From Caryophanales bacterium UBA5732 (GTDB taxonomy: Bacteria > Bacillota_I > Bacilli_A > Izemoplasmatales > Hujiaoplasmataceae), in assembly GCA_002419445.1 (NCBI GenBank), contig DIGC01000024.1, positions 7,238-41,736 of the forward strand: 34,499 bases of DNA. Reading direction: 5' to 3'. Position numbers and translations under genes: made by a program. This document shows positions 14,819-23,258 of this stretch, one piece after another. Each line of letters begins with the position of its first letter. Within the stretch, counting starts at the first letter, position 1. The notes beneath the pieces were generated by a model. The model did not search any database. It was given only the letters and a program-made list of their open reading frames with translations, and was not told the DNA's origin.

Positions 14819-15911
14819 TCTTTTTACTATTGACAAGGTAAGCGAGAATTAGCGGATCCAAGTCGCCATCTAAAACTTTTTCACCATTGCCGATTTCATA
14901 ATTTGTACGATGGTCCTTAACCAGAGTATAAGGATGAAAGACATAGGAACGAATTTGAGAACCAAACGCATTCGCTTTGTATTCATTGAATGATTCTAGA
15001 TAACTATGTTTCTTTTCAAGTTCTAGATTATAAAGTTTACCTTTTAAAACTCTTAAGGCAATTTCTCTATTTTGAATTTGTGATCGTTCGTTTTGGCAAG
15101 TAACGACAATATTAGTTGGTATATGCGTAATTCTCACCGCTGAATCGGTCGTGTTTACACCTTGTCCGCCTTTACCGCTGGATCTAAAGGTATCAATTCT
15201 AAGGTCTTCTTCATTTATTTCAATATTGATAGACTCGTCAATTTCAGGAATTACTGTCACCGATGCAAAGGAGGTGTGTCTTCTGCTTGATGAATCAAAT
15301 GGAGAAATTCTCACTAATCGATGGACACCAGATTCTGCTTTTAAATAGCCATAAGCATATGGGCCGGTAATTAAGACTGTAGCTGATTTTAAACCCGCTT
15401 CATCACCATCTAAATAATCAAGAATTTTAACTTTAAAATTTTTTCTGTCTGCGTACCTAAGATACATTCTAAATAGCATCTGCGCCCAATCTTGGGACTC
15501 GGTACCGCCAGCTCCAGGATGAAATTCGATGATAGCGTTAAACTTATCAAACTCATCATTTAACAAGACTTTTAAAGTCAAATCTTCGTTAATTTTATGA
15601 AATTCCTTGATTAAGTTTTTTGTCTCAATTTCATTGATTATTTCGCCTTCTTCGGCCAAAGTAATCGTTAATTCTATAGTTTCATAGATGTCTTTAATTC
15701 TCTTATAACTATCCAATAATTCATTGGCGCTATTCATATCTTGAATAATTGTTTGTGCTTTTTGAGTGTCATCCCAAAAAGCAGGAGCCATAGTTAATTG
15801 TTCCAGGATTTTAACATCTTCTTCTTTCTTAGCAACATCAATGTTATTATTCAGTTTTTTGAATTCATCAGCTAAATCGTAGAATTCTTTTCTTAGTTCA
15901 TCAAGAAGCAT
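14811..15911 (-). CDS. prfB: Peptide chain release factor 2
   Basis: RF2 recognises UAA and UGA stop codons and triggers peptide release. The 366-residue ORF carries the SPF anticodon-mimic tripeptide (203-205) and the GGQ catalytic motif in SSGKGGQGVNTTDSAV (248-250), plus the GAGGTESQDWAQML region. Most bacterial prfB genes have a programmed +1 frameshift near codon 25 at CUU UGA C; here the region reads KKLNNNIDVAKKEED in one frame with no stop, so synthesis is not autoregulated that way. The start at ATG 15911 has CTAGGAG upstream and lies nine bases from the secA stop, the usual secA-prfB order of Firmicutes. Its presence confirms that UGA serves as a stop. Confidence 0.97.
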   Translation of the reverse strand: MLLDELRKEFYDLADEFKKLNNNIDVAKKEEDVKILEQLTMAPAFWDDTQKAQTIIQDMNSANELLDSYKRIKDIYETIELTITLAEEGEIINEIETKNLIKEFHKINEDLTLKVLLNDEFDKFNAIIEFHPGAGGTESQDWAQMLFRMYLRYADRKNFKVKILDYLDGDEAGLKSATVLITGPYAYGYLKAESGVHRLVRISPFDSSSRRHTSFASVTVIPEIDESINIEINEEDLRIDTFRSSGKGGQGVNTTDSAVRITHIPTNIVVTCQNERSQIQNREIALRVLKGKLYNLELEKKHSYLESFNEYKANAFGSQIRSYVFHPYTLVKDHRTNYEIGNGEKVLDGDLDPLILAYLVNSKKNV

Positions 15912-15920
15912 TTTTAACTC

Positions 15921-18440
15921 CTAGTTATCGTTTTTACCATGACAATACTTATATTTTTTACCGCTTCCGCATGGACAAGGGTCGTTTCTTCCGACTTTTG
16001 TGTCGACTGTTCTTGGTTTGCGTTTAACTTCCATATCCTCTTTGCCGGAATAGGTACTAACTGGTTTTGCGACCTGAACTCTTTCGGTGTTTTGTCTAAC
16101 TTGGGCTTTTAAAACATATTTTGTAACATCTTCTTGAATATTTTGCACCATCGTTCCAAACATATTAAAACCAATTTCTTGGTACTCTCTAAATGGATTG
16201 ATTTGGGCATAACTTTGTAGTGTCACAGCTTGCCTTAGTTCACTCATTGAGTCGATATGTTGAACCCAATAGGTGTCTACAACTCGTAAAGTAATAGCCT
16301 TTAAGAAATCATTGAATGGTTTTTCTCCAGCTAAAGTTTTTTTACTGACAACATCTTTTTTATAAGTATCAATAACATATTCCAATATATTTGGTTCGGT
16401 TTTCAAAAGGTTTTTGTCAATGGAGTTTATCACGAAATACTTATTCAAAGTTTGGTATAAGTCATCGGTATTTTCGTGTGAACTGACTGCTCTTGTCAAA
16501 GTTTCTACAATCATGCCGTCAATTAATTCTTCAATTGAGTCTAAAAATAATACGTCAGTTCTTTGCGAATAAATAATTTCTCTTTGTTTTCTTAATACTT
16601 CATCATATTGTAGCACAGTTTTACGACGATCAAAGTTACTTCCTTCAATTTGTCGCTGTGCTCTTTGAACCATTTTTGAAAACATTTTAAAGTCGAGTGG
16701 CGTTTCAGTATCAGAGCCTTTTTGAGATGTAATCATCGTAATCATCGATTTAAATCTATCGCCGCCGAAGCGTCTTAATAAATCGTCGTCAGCCGATAAG
16801 AAGAATCGCGAATATCCTGGGTCACCTTGACGTCCAGAACGTCCACGTAATTGGTTATCAATACGACGAGATTCATGTCTTTCAGTACCAATTACCGCTA
16901 AACCTCCAAGTTCAACTACGCCTTCACCAAGTTTAATGTCGGTACCTCTACCTGCCATATTGGTGGCGATAGTAACTGCGAATTTTTGACCGGCATTTGC
17001 GACAATTTCAGCTTCTCTTTCATGTTGCTTAGCATTTAAAACATTGTGTTTTACGCCATTTTTCTTCAAAAGAGAAGATAAAAGTTCTGAGCTTTCGATG
17101 GAAATCGTACCAACTAATTGGGGTTGACCTAAGTGATGTCTCTTTGTGATTTCTTCAGCTAAAGCTTTGTATTTGCCTTCCATGGTCGCGAAAATCAAAT
17201 CGTTGTCATCAATTCGAATTACTGGCATATTAGTCGGGATTTCTATTACAAACATATTGTATATGTTTCTAAATTCTTCTTCTTCGGTCTTTGCAGTACC
17301 TGTCATCCCAGATAGTTTTTTGTACATTCTAAAGAAGTTTTGGAAGGTAATCGTTGCTAGAGTTGTGGTTTCTTTTTTGATTTCAACGGCTTCTTTGGCT
17401 TCTAATGCTTGGTGCAAACCTTCTGAAAATTGACGACCGTGCATCAAACGACCGGTAAATGGATCAACGATGATTACTTTGCCGTCTTGAACAACATAAT
17501 CAACATCTTTAGTCATGATATAGTTCGCTCTAAGGGCGTTGTTAATATGATGTAATAAAACAACATTACTAACATCGTATAGATTTTCAAGACTAAAGAA
17601 ACTTTCAGCTCGATGAATTCCTTCTTCAGTCAAAGTTATTGTTTTATCTTTAATATCTAATTCATATTGATCTTCACTTATTCCAATTACGAAATAATTA
17701 GCTTGTTTATACAAATCAGCCGTATTTTTTGAACCACCGGAAATAATCAAAGGAGTTCTTGCTTCATCGATTAAAATCGAGTCAACTTCATCGATGATAG
17801 CGAAGTTAAGTTTTCTTTGCACGATTTGTTCTTTATAAATTACCATGTGGTCTCTTAAATAATCAAATCCTAATTCATTATTTGTTGAATACAAAATATC
17901 GCAGAGATAAACTTCACGTTTTTCTTCGGAACTCATTTCACGAGTGTTTAAGCCTACAGTCAATTGTAAAAATTTAAATAATTCGCCTATTTCGCCCTCG
18001 GCTTCACGTCTGGCTAAATAATCATTGACAGTTACAATGTGAACTCCATCCCCAGATAGGGCGTTTAAATATGCCGGCATTACTGCGGTCAAGGTTTTCC
18101 CTTCACCAGTCTTCATTTCCGCAATATTTCCTTCATGAATAACAATAGCCCCCATAATTTGAACTTTAAATGGGGTCATTTTCAATACTCTTGTCGAAGC
18201 TTCTCTTACCGTTGCGTAAGCATCAACTAAGATATCGTCTAATGTTTTGCCGTTGGCCAAAAGGTCTTTAAACTCTTGAGTTTTACTTTGTAATTCAGAA
18301 TCTGTTAGAGCTTTATATTCATTTTCTTTATCGAGAACTTGTGCAGCCAGTTTTTCTAAACGCTTCAAAGTTCTTTTGTTGGTATTTAAAAAATCAAACA
18401 ACTTCGTCACCTCTTCATCTTTACCTTCTAATAATACCAT
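15921..18440 (-). CDS. secA: Preprotein translocase ATPase SecA
   Basis: The motor ATPase that drives secretory proteins through SecYEG. The 839-residue protein contains Walker A MKTGEGKT (109-116), the DEVDSILIDEARTPLIISG helicase motif, MAGRGTDIKLG, LRGRSGRQGDPG and, at the C-terminus, a SEC-C zinc motif, RNDPCPCGSGKKYKYCHGK. The annotated ATG 18440 has only a weak SD. A TTG at 18401 has a strong GAGGTGA (18413-18407) five nucleotides upstream and would give the family-like N-terminus LFDFLNTNKRTLKRL, so the true start may be 39 nt downstream. It heads the run secA-prfB-recX-glgB-glgC-glgD/A. Confidence 0.97.
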   Translation of the reverse strand: MVLLEGKDEEVTKLFDFLNTNKRTLKRLEKLAAQVLDKENEYKALTDSELQSKTQEFKDLLANGKTLDDILVDAYATVREASTRVLKMTPFKVQIMGAIVIHEGNIAEMKTGEGKTLTAVMPAYLNALSGDGVHIVTVNDYLARREAEGEIGELFKFLQLTVGLNTREMSSEEKREVYLCDILYSTNNELGFDYLRDHMVIYKEQIVQRKLNFAIIDEVDSILIDEARTPLIISGGSKNTADLYKQANYFVIGISEDQYELDIKDKTITLTEEGIHRAESFFSLENLYDVSNVVLLHHINNALRANYIMTKDVDYVVQDGKVIIVDPFTGRLMHGRQFSEGLHQALEAKEAVEIKKETTTLATITFQNFFRMYKKLSGMTGTAKTEEEEFRNIYNMFVIEIPTNMPVIRIDDNDLIFATMEGKYKALAEEITKRHHLGQPQLVGTISIESSELLSSLLKKNGVKHNVLNAKQHEREAEIVANAGQKFAVTIATNMAGRGTDIKLGEGVVELGGLAVIGTERHESRRIDNQLRGRSGRQGDPGYSRFFLSADDDLLRRFGGDRFKSMITMITSQKGSDTETPLDFKMFSKMVQRAQRQIEGSNFDRRKTVLQYDEVLRKQREIIYSQRTDVLFLDSIEELIDGMIVETLTRAVSSHENTDDLYQTLNKYFVINSIDKNLLKTEPNILEYVIDTYKKDVVSKKTLAGEKPFNDFLKAITLRVVDTYWVQHIDSMSELRQAVTLQSYAQINPFREYQEIGFNMFGTMVQNIQEDVTKYVLKAQVRQNTERVQVAKPVSTYSGKEDMEVKRKPRTVDTKVGRNDPCPCGSGKKYKYCHGKNDN

Positions 18441-18499
18441 TTTATCGCCTATTATTCAATAAAATATACTTTATCAAATAAAACATTTATTGAACCTTT

Positions 18500-18536
18500 T
18501 TAAAAAATAAAGCATTGGGGAATTTTTCCCCAATGC
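18500..18536 (-). terminator. Rho-independent terminator after proS
   Basis: On the minus strand an 11-bp perfect stem, GCATTGGGGAA/TTCCCCAATGC with an AAA loop, is followed by TTTATTTTTT. It separates proS from secA. Confidence 0.92.
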
Positions 18537-18542
18537 ACTATT

Positions 18543-19979
18543 TTAATATGCTTTTGCGTAGTAAACTAAATGTTTCGCTTTGTCGCCGCAAACAGGACAA
18601 ACATCGCCAATAGATTCTTTTTCCAATGGCATACATCTAGATGTAGCTTGAGTATCTTCTTTTACTTTATCTTCGCATTCTTTTTTGCCACACCACATCA
18701 TTTTAATGTAGCCTTGTTTTTCATTGATTATCCTTTTGAATTCGTCATATGAATTAGTTTCTCTTGTGTTAGCTTTGACATTTTCTAAAGCAATATCATA
18801 CATTGCTTGATGAATTTCTTTCAGAAGGGTAGGAATGATTTTAACTAGTTCATCTAAATTTACTACTGTTTTTTCGCGATTATATCTCTTCACTAAAACG
18901 CATTGGTTATTAGTGATATCTCTTGGACCAATCTCTAGTCGTAGAGGAATTCCTTTCATCTCTGACTCCGAAAACTTCCAGCCGGGAGTTTTATCAGAAT
19001 CATCGATTGCAACTCGGATATTATATTTTTCTAATTCGGCTTTTATTTCGTGTGCTTTATCTAAAACTCCAGCTACATGTTGCATTACTGGAATAATGTT
19101 CACTTGGATTGGAGCTAAATATGGCGGTAAAACTAAACCAGAGTCATCACCGTGAACCATTATTACCGCGCCAATTAGACGAGTTGAAACTCCCCATGAA
19201 GTTTGATGAACATATTTAACTTCTCCATCTTTATCTTGAAAATTGATATTAAAAGCTTTGGCAAAACCGGTACCGAAATAATGAGTAGTCCCACTTTGCA
19301 AGGCTTTACCATCATGCATTAGCGCTTCAATACTATAAGTATCCACCGCTCCGGCAAATTTTTCTTTTTCCGTTTTTTGACCCATGACAAAAGGAATAGC
19401 CAATAAATCTCTACCCAAGGTATTATAAGCGTCAAGAATGTCCATTGTTTCTTTTCTGGCTTCTTTTTCGTTAGCGTGAGCAGTATGACCTTCTTGCCAT
19501 AAAAATTCAGATCCTCTAAGGAATGGTCTAGTCGTTTTTTCCCACCTAACAACAGAACACCATTGGTTATAAAGTTTAGGCAAATCACGATAAGAAGAGA
19601 TAATTTTTTGATAATGATTACAGAATAAAACTTCTGACGTTGGCCTAATAATTAGTCTTTCTTGTAAAACTTCACTGCCGCCAATGGTTACTATCGCTGT
19701 TTCGGGAGCGAAACCTTCCACGTGTTCAGCTTCTTTTTTAAATAAGGATTCAGGTATAACTAAAGGCATATAGACGTTTTGATGATTAGTTTTCTTTAAC
19801 TCATTGTCTAAATACTTTTGAATATTTTCCCATAATGCATATCCGTAAGGTCGATATATAATAAAGCCTTTTGCATCTGAATAATCCATTAATTCAGCTT
19901 TAATACAAACATCTGTGTACCATCTAGCGAAATCTTCATCTCTTGAAGTAATCGCTTCGACAAATTTTTTCTTTTCCAA
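18543..19979 (-). CDS. proS: Prolyl-tRNA synthetase, archaeal/eukaryal type (ProS type 3)
   Basis: Charges tRNA-Pro. At 478 residues and without the editing insertion of the typical bacterial enzyme, it is the short archaeal/eukaryal-like form found in some bacteria, including Mollicutes relatives. Evidence includes VYMPLVIPESLF, RPTSEVLFCNHYQKIISSYRDLP, FLRGSEFLWQEGHTAH and the class II motif 3 region around HQTSWGVSTRLIGAVIMVHGDD, followed by an anticodon-binding domain and a C-terminal zinc-like domain with CGKKEC, CPVC and the terminal YAKAY. The start is TTG at 19979, set by GAGGTGAGG just upstream. An extended -10 promoter lies in the 48-nt gap after galT. Confidence 0.96.
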   Translation of the reverse strand: MEKKKFVEAITSRDEDFARWYTDVCIKAELMDYSDAKGFIIYRPYGYALWENIQKYLDNELKKTNHQNVYMPLVIPESLFKKEAEHVEGFAPETAIVTIGGSEVLQERLIIRPTSEVLFCNHYQKIISSYRDLPKLYNQWCSVVRWEKTTRPFLRGSEFLWQEGHTAHANEKEARKETMDILDAYNTLGRDLLAIPFVMGQKTEKEKFAGAVDTYSIEALMHDGKALQSGTTHYFGTGFAKAFNINFQDKDGEVKYVHQTSWGVSTRLIGAVIMVHGDDSGLVLPPYLAPIQVNIIPVMQHVAGVLDKAHEIKAELEKYNIRVAIDDSDKTPGWKFSESEMKGIPLRLEIGPRDITNNQCVLVKRYNREKTVVNLDELVKIIPTLLKEIHQAMYDIALENVKANTRETNSYDEFKRIINEKQGYIKMMWCGKKECEDKVKEDTQATSRCMPLEKESIGDVCPVCGDKAKHLVYYAKAY

Positions 19980-20006
19980 ATTTCCTCACCTCGATAATTC
20001 TTATAA

Positions 20007-20015
20007 ATTATATCA
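20007..20015 (-). promoter_or_regulatory. Extended -10 promoter of proS
   Basis: TGATATAAT on the minus strand, an extended -10 element, lies in the 48-nt gap between galT and proS. The -35 position (20035-20030, TTTATT, inside the galT end) matches poorly. Confidence 0.55.
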
Positions 20016-20027
20016 TAAGAGTTTCAT

Positions 20028-21497
20028 TTAATAAATTGCTTTATTTACAAAATTGATGAAGTCTTGACTTGAGCCGTATTTGAAGACGTTGCAGTCCTCA
20101 AGAACTTCTTCAAATATTCGTCCAATTTCATCTTTCAAAAACTTATCCCAGTCAGTAACTTCCTTATCTTTTATCGAAAGTATCCAATCTTGATGTTTTT
20201 CCAATTCTGGATATTTCTTAATGTCTTCTTTATTTTCAATAACTTGTTTAATCAGTTTCAGTTCTTCAAGCAATCTCCCTGGCAGGATTGCCATACCCAT
20301 AGCTTCTATTAAACCAATATTTTCTTTTTTCACATTAAAGCGACTAGGATTAGGGTGATACATTCCGTAAGGAAAATCTGAATTAGCAAAATTATTGCGG
20401 AAAATCATGTAAAAGTTATAGTTTCCCCCATCTAATTTCACAATTGGAGTAACAGTATTATGATCCTTAGTTGTTTTTGCGTAAATATTGATTGATTCGT
20501 TATTGTATTCTTGCCAATAAGCAAAAACTTGAGTAGCCAAATCCAAAATATGATCTTCATTAGGCCCAGAAATTCTAATCGCAGCCATTGGCCAATCTAA
20601 AACGTCAATTATCATTTTCTTTTTCTTAAAATATTTGAGAACAGCAGCTTTTTCAATTGGAAAATCATATTTGCCGCCCTGAAAATGATGATGATTGAGG
20701 ATAGAACCTCCAACGATTGGAAGACCAGCATTTGAGCCGATTAAATAATGAGGAAATTTATTGATAAAGTCAATCAACTCCTTAAAAGTAGTGGAATTGA
20801 CATACATCGGCGAGTGTTCTTTCCTTAGGACAATTAAATGTTCATCAAAATATGCATAAGGCGAATATTGCATACCCCATAAATCTTTTTCATGATTCAA
20901 AGTTATACTGACAACACGATGATTGGATCTAGGGGCTAATGAATCGGTTTGATAAAGGCCAATGTTTTCCATGCACAAAGCACACTGAGGATATTTGGTA
21001 TTGTCGTTGCTTTGGACAATAATATCCAAAGGATCTTTTTCAGGTTTCGAAAGATTGATTGTTATATCTAAGGGCGTGTATTTGCCTTTATATTTGTAAC
21101 GCAAGTTCTGATTGTTTCTCTCAGTTTTAATGTAATTAGTTGCGATTGACAAATCATGAAAAAAATTAGTTGCAGTTTTCGGGCCAATTTTATATTTTTG
21201 ATTGAAAAGTCGATTTAACTCACTAGGCCTAGGTAAAAGACAATCGATAATTTGAGCTTCAAAAGCATCTTTATTATTAATTGTTGGCGACAACAAAATG
21301 TTATTTTCGATAGCATAATTTATTATGCAATTCATAATTAGGGAAAAAGAAGCATCTTCTACTTCTTTTAATTCCTCATAACAAGTGAGGTTCAATAGTT
21401 TTAAAATTCGGTTAACGGCGTAAAATTTGTCGTCTGATGAAAGTAAATTTTTATCTAAACCGTATTTTATTAGTTGGTTTATTTTAACATTAATCAT
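20028..21497 (-). CDS. galT: Galactose-1-phosphate uridylyltransferase, class II
   Basis: Exchanges UMP between UDP-glucose and galactose-1-phosphate in the Leloir pathway. The product (about 489 residues) is the long Firmicutes class II type. Key segments are CALCMENIGLYQ, the SLAPRSNHRVVSI and WGMQYSPYAYFDEHLIVL strands, and the catalytic GSILNHHHFQGG with the active-site His pair. The start is ATG 21497 with GGAGGAAG upstream, overlapping the galE stop by eight nucleotides (ATGATTAA); the frame is open a few codons further, but that part lies within galE. No galK is seen in this window, so the kinase must be elsewhere if the pathway is complete. Confidence 0.96.
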   Translation of the reverse strand: MINVKINQLIKYGLDKNLLSSDDKFYAVNRILKLLNLTCYEELKEVEDASFSLIMNCIINYAIENNILLSPTINNKDAFEAQIIDCLLPRPSELNRLFNQKYKIGPKTATNFFHDLSIATNYIKTERNNQNLRYKYKGKYTPLDITINLSKPEKDPLDIIVQSNDNTKYPQCALCMENIGLYQTDSLAPRSNHRVVSITLNHEKDLWGMQYSPYAYFDEHLIVLRKEHSPMYVNSTTFKELIDFINKFPHYLIGSNAGLPIVGGSILNHHHFQGGKYDFPIEKAAVLKYFKKKKMIIDVLDWPMAAIRISGPNEDHILDLATQVFAYWQEYNNESINIYAKTTKDHNTVTPIVKLDGGNYNFYMIFRNNFANSDFPYGMYHPNPSRFNVKKENIGLIEAMGMAILPGRLLEELKLIKQVIENKEDIKKYPELEKHQDWILSIKDKEVTDWDKFLKDEIGRIFEEVLEDCNVFKYGSSQDFINFVNKAIY

Positions 21498-22488
21498 TTT
21501 CTTCCTCCAAGTAACCAAATGGATGTTTTTGATGAAAATTCCAAGCCGTGGAGATTATCTCATCTATGCCTTTATTAACTTCCCAGTTTAAGACTTCTTG
21601 AGCCTTTTGATTGCTAGCAACCAATATATCCGGGTCGCCAGGTCTTCTCTCGCCAATTTTGACGGGAATCTCTTTTTTAGTTACTGTTTTGGCCGCTTCT
21701 AAAACTTCTAGATTTGAATATCCTGATTGACTGCCTAAATTAAAGACGTTAGATTTATTTCCTTTTTCGAGATAATCCAAAGCTTTAAGATGAGCTTTCA
21801 CCAAGTCTTCAACATGGATATAATCTCTTACACAGGTACCGTCTTTCGTATTGTAGTCATCTCCGAAAATAGTTAAAACCTCTCTTTTTCCTAGAGGAAC
21901 TTGTAGGACAATTGGAATTAAATGAGTTTCAGGATTATGATCTTCTCCGATAGTTCCGTCACTGGAAGCTCCAGCAACATTGAAATACCTGAGGCTTACA
22001 TATTTTAATCCGTATGCTTGATCTGACCATTTAAAGATTTTTTCCATAAAAAGTTTACTCTCGCCATAAGGGTTTGTCGGTTTAGTTTCATATTCTTCAG
22101 TAATCGGCATTTGTTGGTGAAAACCATAAACAGCCGCAGTTGAAGAAAAAACGATATACTTAACCTGATATTTAACCATTGCTTGAACTAAACGGATTGC
22201 CCCAATAACATTATTGTCGAAATATTTAAGCGGATCTTGCATCGACTCTCCAACTAAACTGTAAGCGCAAAAGTGGACACAAGCATCAAATTTTACTTTT
22301 GAAAAAATTTCATCCAAGAACTGTATATCGCGAATATCACCATAAAAAAATTTTACAGTTTTTTTAAGTGATTGTCTGTGACCTGTCGACAAATTATCAA
22401 TAACAGAAACTTCATGATTACTCTCTAAAGCCGCTTTTACAAAATGGCTACCAATATAACCAGCACCACCTAATACAAGAATTTTCAT
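21490..22488 (-). CDS. galE: UDP-glucose 4-epimerase
   Basis: Interconverts UDP-galactose and UDP-glucose using bound NAD. The 332-residue short-chain dehydrogenase has the nucleotide-binding GGAGYIGS (7-14), the SSTAAVYG strand (Ser116), the catalytic YGESK (Tyr141, Lys145), and GalE-specific stretches such as HFCAYSLVGESMQDPLKYF, RYFNVAGA and GTCVRDYIHVEDL. Its ATG 22488 overlaps the pseudouridine synthase stop (ATGA) and its end overlaps galT. Coupling with galT supports a Leloir role and a supply of UDP-galactose for surface glycans. Confidence 0.97.
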   Translation of the reverse strand: MKILVLGGAGYIGSHFVKAALESNHEVSVIDNLSTGHRQSLKKTVKFFYGDIRDIQFLDEIFSKVKFDACVHFCAYSLVGESMQDPLKYFDNNVIGAIRLVQAMVKYQVKYIVFSSTAAVYGFHQQMPITEEYETKPTNPYGESKLFMEKIFKWSDQAYGLKYVSLRYFNVAGASSDGTIGEDHNPETHLIPIVLQVPLGKREVLTIFGDDYNTKDGTCVRDYIHVEDLVKAHLKALDYLEKGNKSNVFNLGSQSGYSNLEVLEAAKTVTKKEIPVKIGERRPGDPDILVASNQKAQEVLNWEVNKGIDEIISTAWNFHQKHPFGYLEEEND

Positions 22489-23174
22489 TCATTTACCTCC
22501 AAAGATTTTATTGCATCTTGAAAATTTGAAAAGATACCGGTTTTGGGCATCAACTGATATTTAACTCTATTTTTTAATGTCGGATGATTAAAACTTATTT
22601 CATAAGCGAAAAGTCCAAGTTCAAAACCCTTGTTATATTCTCCGTACTTACCATCATTATAGATTGGGTTACCATATTTGGCTAATTGCGCTCTAATTTG
22701 ATGGAATCTACCGGTTTCAAGTTCGATATCAATTAGGGATTGTTCATCGATATTAGCCATAACCTTGAATCTTAGAACGCTTTTCTTACCACTATTTGAA
22801 TCGGTAATAAATGCGGTTTTATTTACCTCATCCTTTACCATATAATCAACCAATTCAATAGTTTTTCCCACTTCTAATTTCCCGTTAACAATTGCTAAGT
22901 ACTTTTTTTCAAATTCCAGGTCTCTTATATCTTGACTAAGTCTTGATGCAGCTTTGGATGTTTTCGCAAACACCATCACACCACCAACATTAGTATCTAG
23001 ACGGTGAACTAATCCCAAAAATACATCGCCTGGCTTATTGTATTTATTCTTAAGATATGTTTTTATTTCCGTTAACATATCGTTCAAATCTAAAGAGCCG
23101 GCTTGTGACAAAACACCAGCTGGTTTTTCTACGACGATTATGTGGTTGTCTTCAAAAATAATATTTAGCGTCAT
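22485..23174 (-). CDS. RluA-family pseudouridine synthase
   Basis: Isomerises uridine to pseudouridine in rRNA or tRNA. The 229-residue protein has the family opening IIFEDNHIIVVEKPAGVLSQ, the catalytic motif LVHRLDTNVGGVMVFAKT (Asp60) and the downstream LETGRFHQIRAQLAKYGNPI substrate-binding motif. There is no S4 domain in front, so it is a short catalytic-core member, and the exact RNA site cannot be assigned. It is the first gene of the cluster with galE and galT. An AT-rich near-palindrome (23198-23211, GATAA-N4-TTATC) lies in its upstream region. Confidence 0.93.
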   Translation of the reverse strand: MTLNIIFEDNHIIVVEKPAGVLSQAGSLDLNDMLTEIKTYLKNKYNKPGDVFLGLVHRLDTNVGGVMVFAKTSKAASRLSQDIRDLEFEKKYLAIVNGKLEVGKTIELVDYMVKDEVNKTAFITDSNSGKKSVLRFKVMANIDEQSLIDIELETGRFHQIRAQLAKYGNPIYNDGKYGEYNKGFELGLFAYEISFNHPTLKNRVKYQLMPKTGIFSNFQDAIKSLEVNE

Positions 23175-23222
23175 CTTTATCTTTTATCCTATATATTGAT
23201 AATATTTTATCATACTTTGAAG

Positions 23223-23253
23223 AAAAAAACTAAGCAGTTTAACGCTTAGTTTT
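23223..23253 (-). terminator. Rho-independent terminator after the AspRS gene
   Basis: On the minus strand AAACTAAGC pairs with GCTTAGTTT across an 8-nt loop and runs into a T tract (TTTTTTTC). Confidence 0.87.
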
Positions 23254-23258
23254 ATTTT

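Noticed and set aside
14811..15911. Possible frameshift or broken prfB
   Set aside because: The ORF is full length with SPF and GGQ; the absence of the programmed shift site is natural variation, not damage.
19319..19588. An 89-codon minus-strand frame inside proS, and similar antisense or out-of-frame stretches inside secA, prfB, glgP and aspS
   Set aside because: They lie wholly within strongly identified genes in another frame, lack SD sites, and have composition explained by the main frame.
23198..23211. GATAA-N4-TTATC near-palindrome upstream of the pseudouridine synthase as an operator
   Set aside because: It is short and purely AT-rich, expected by chance in this composition; no supporting promoter spacing was clear.
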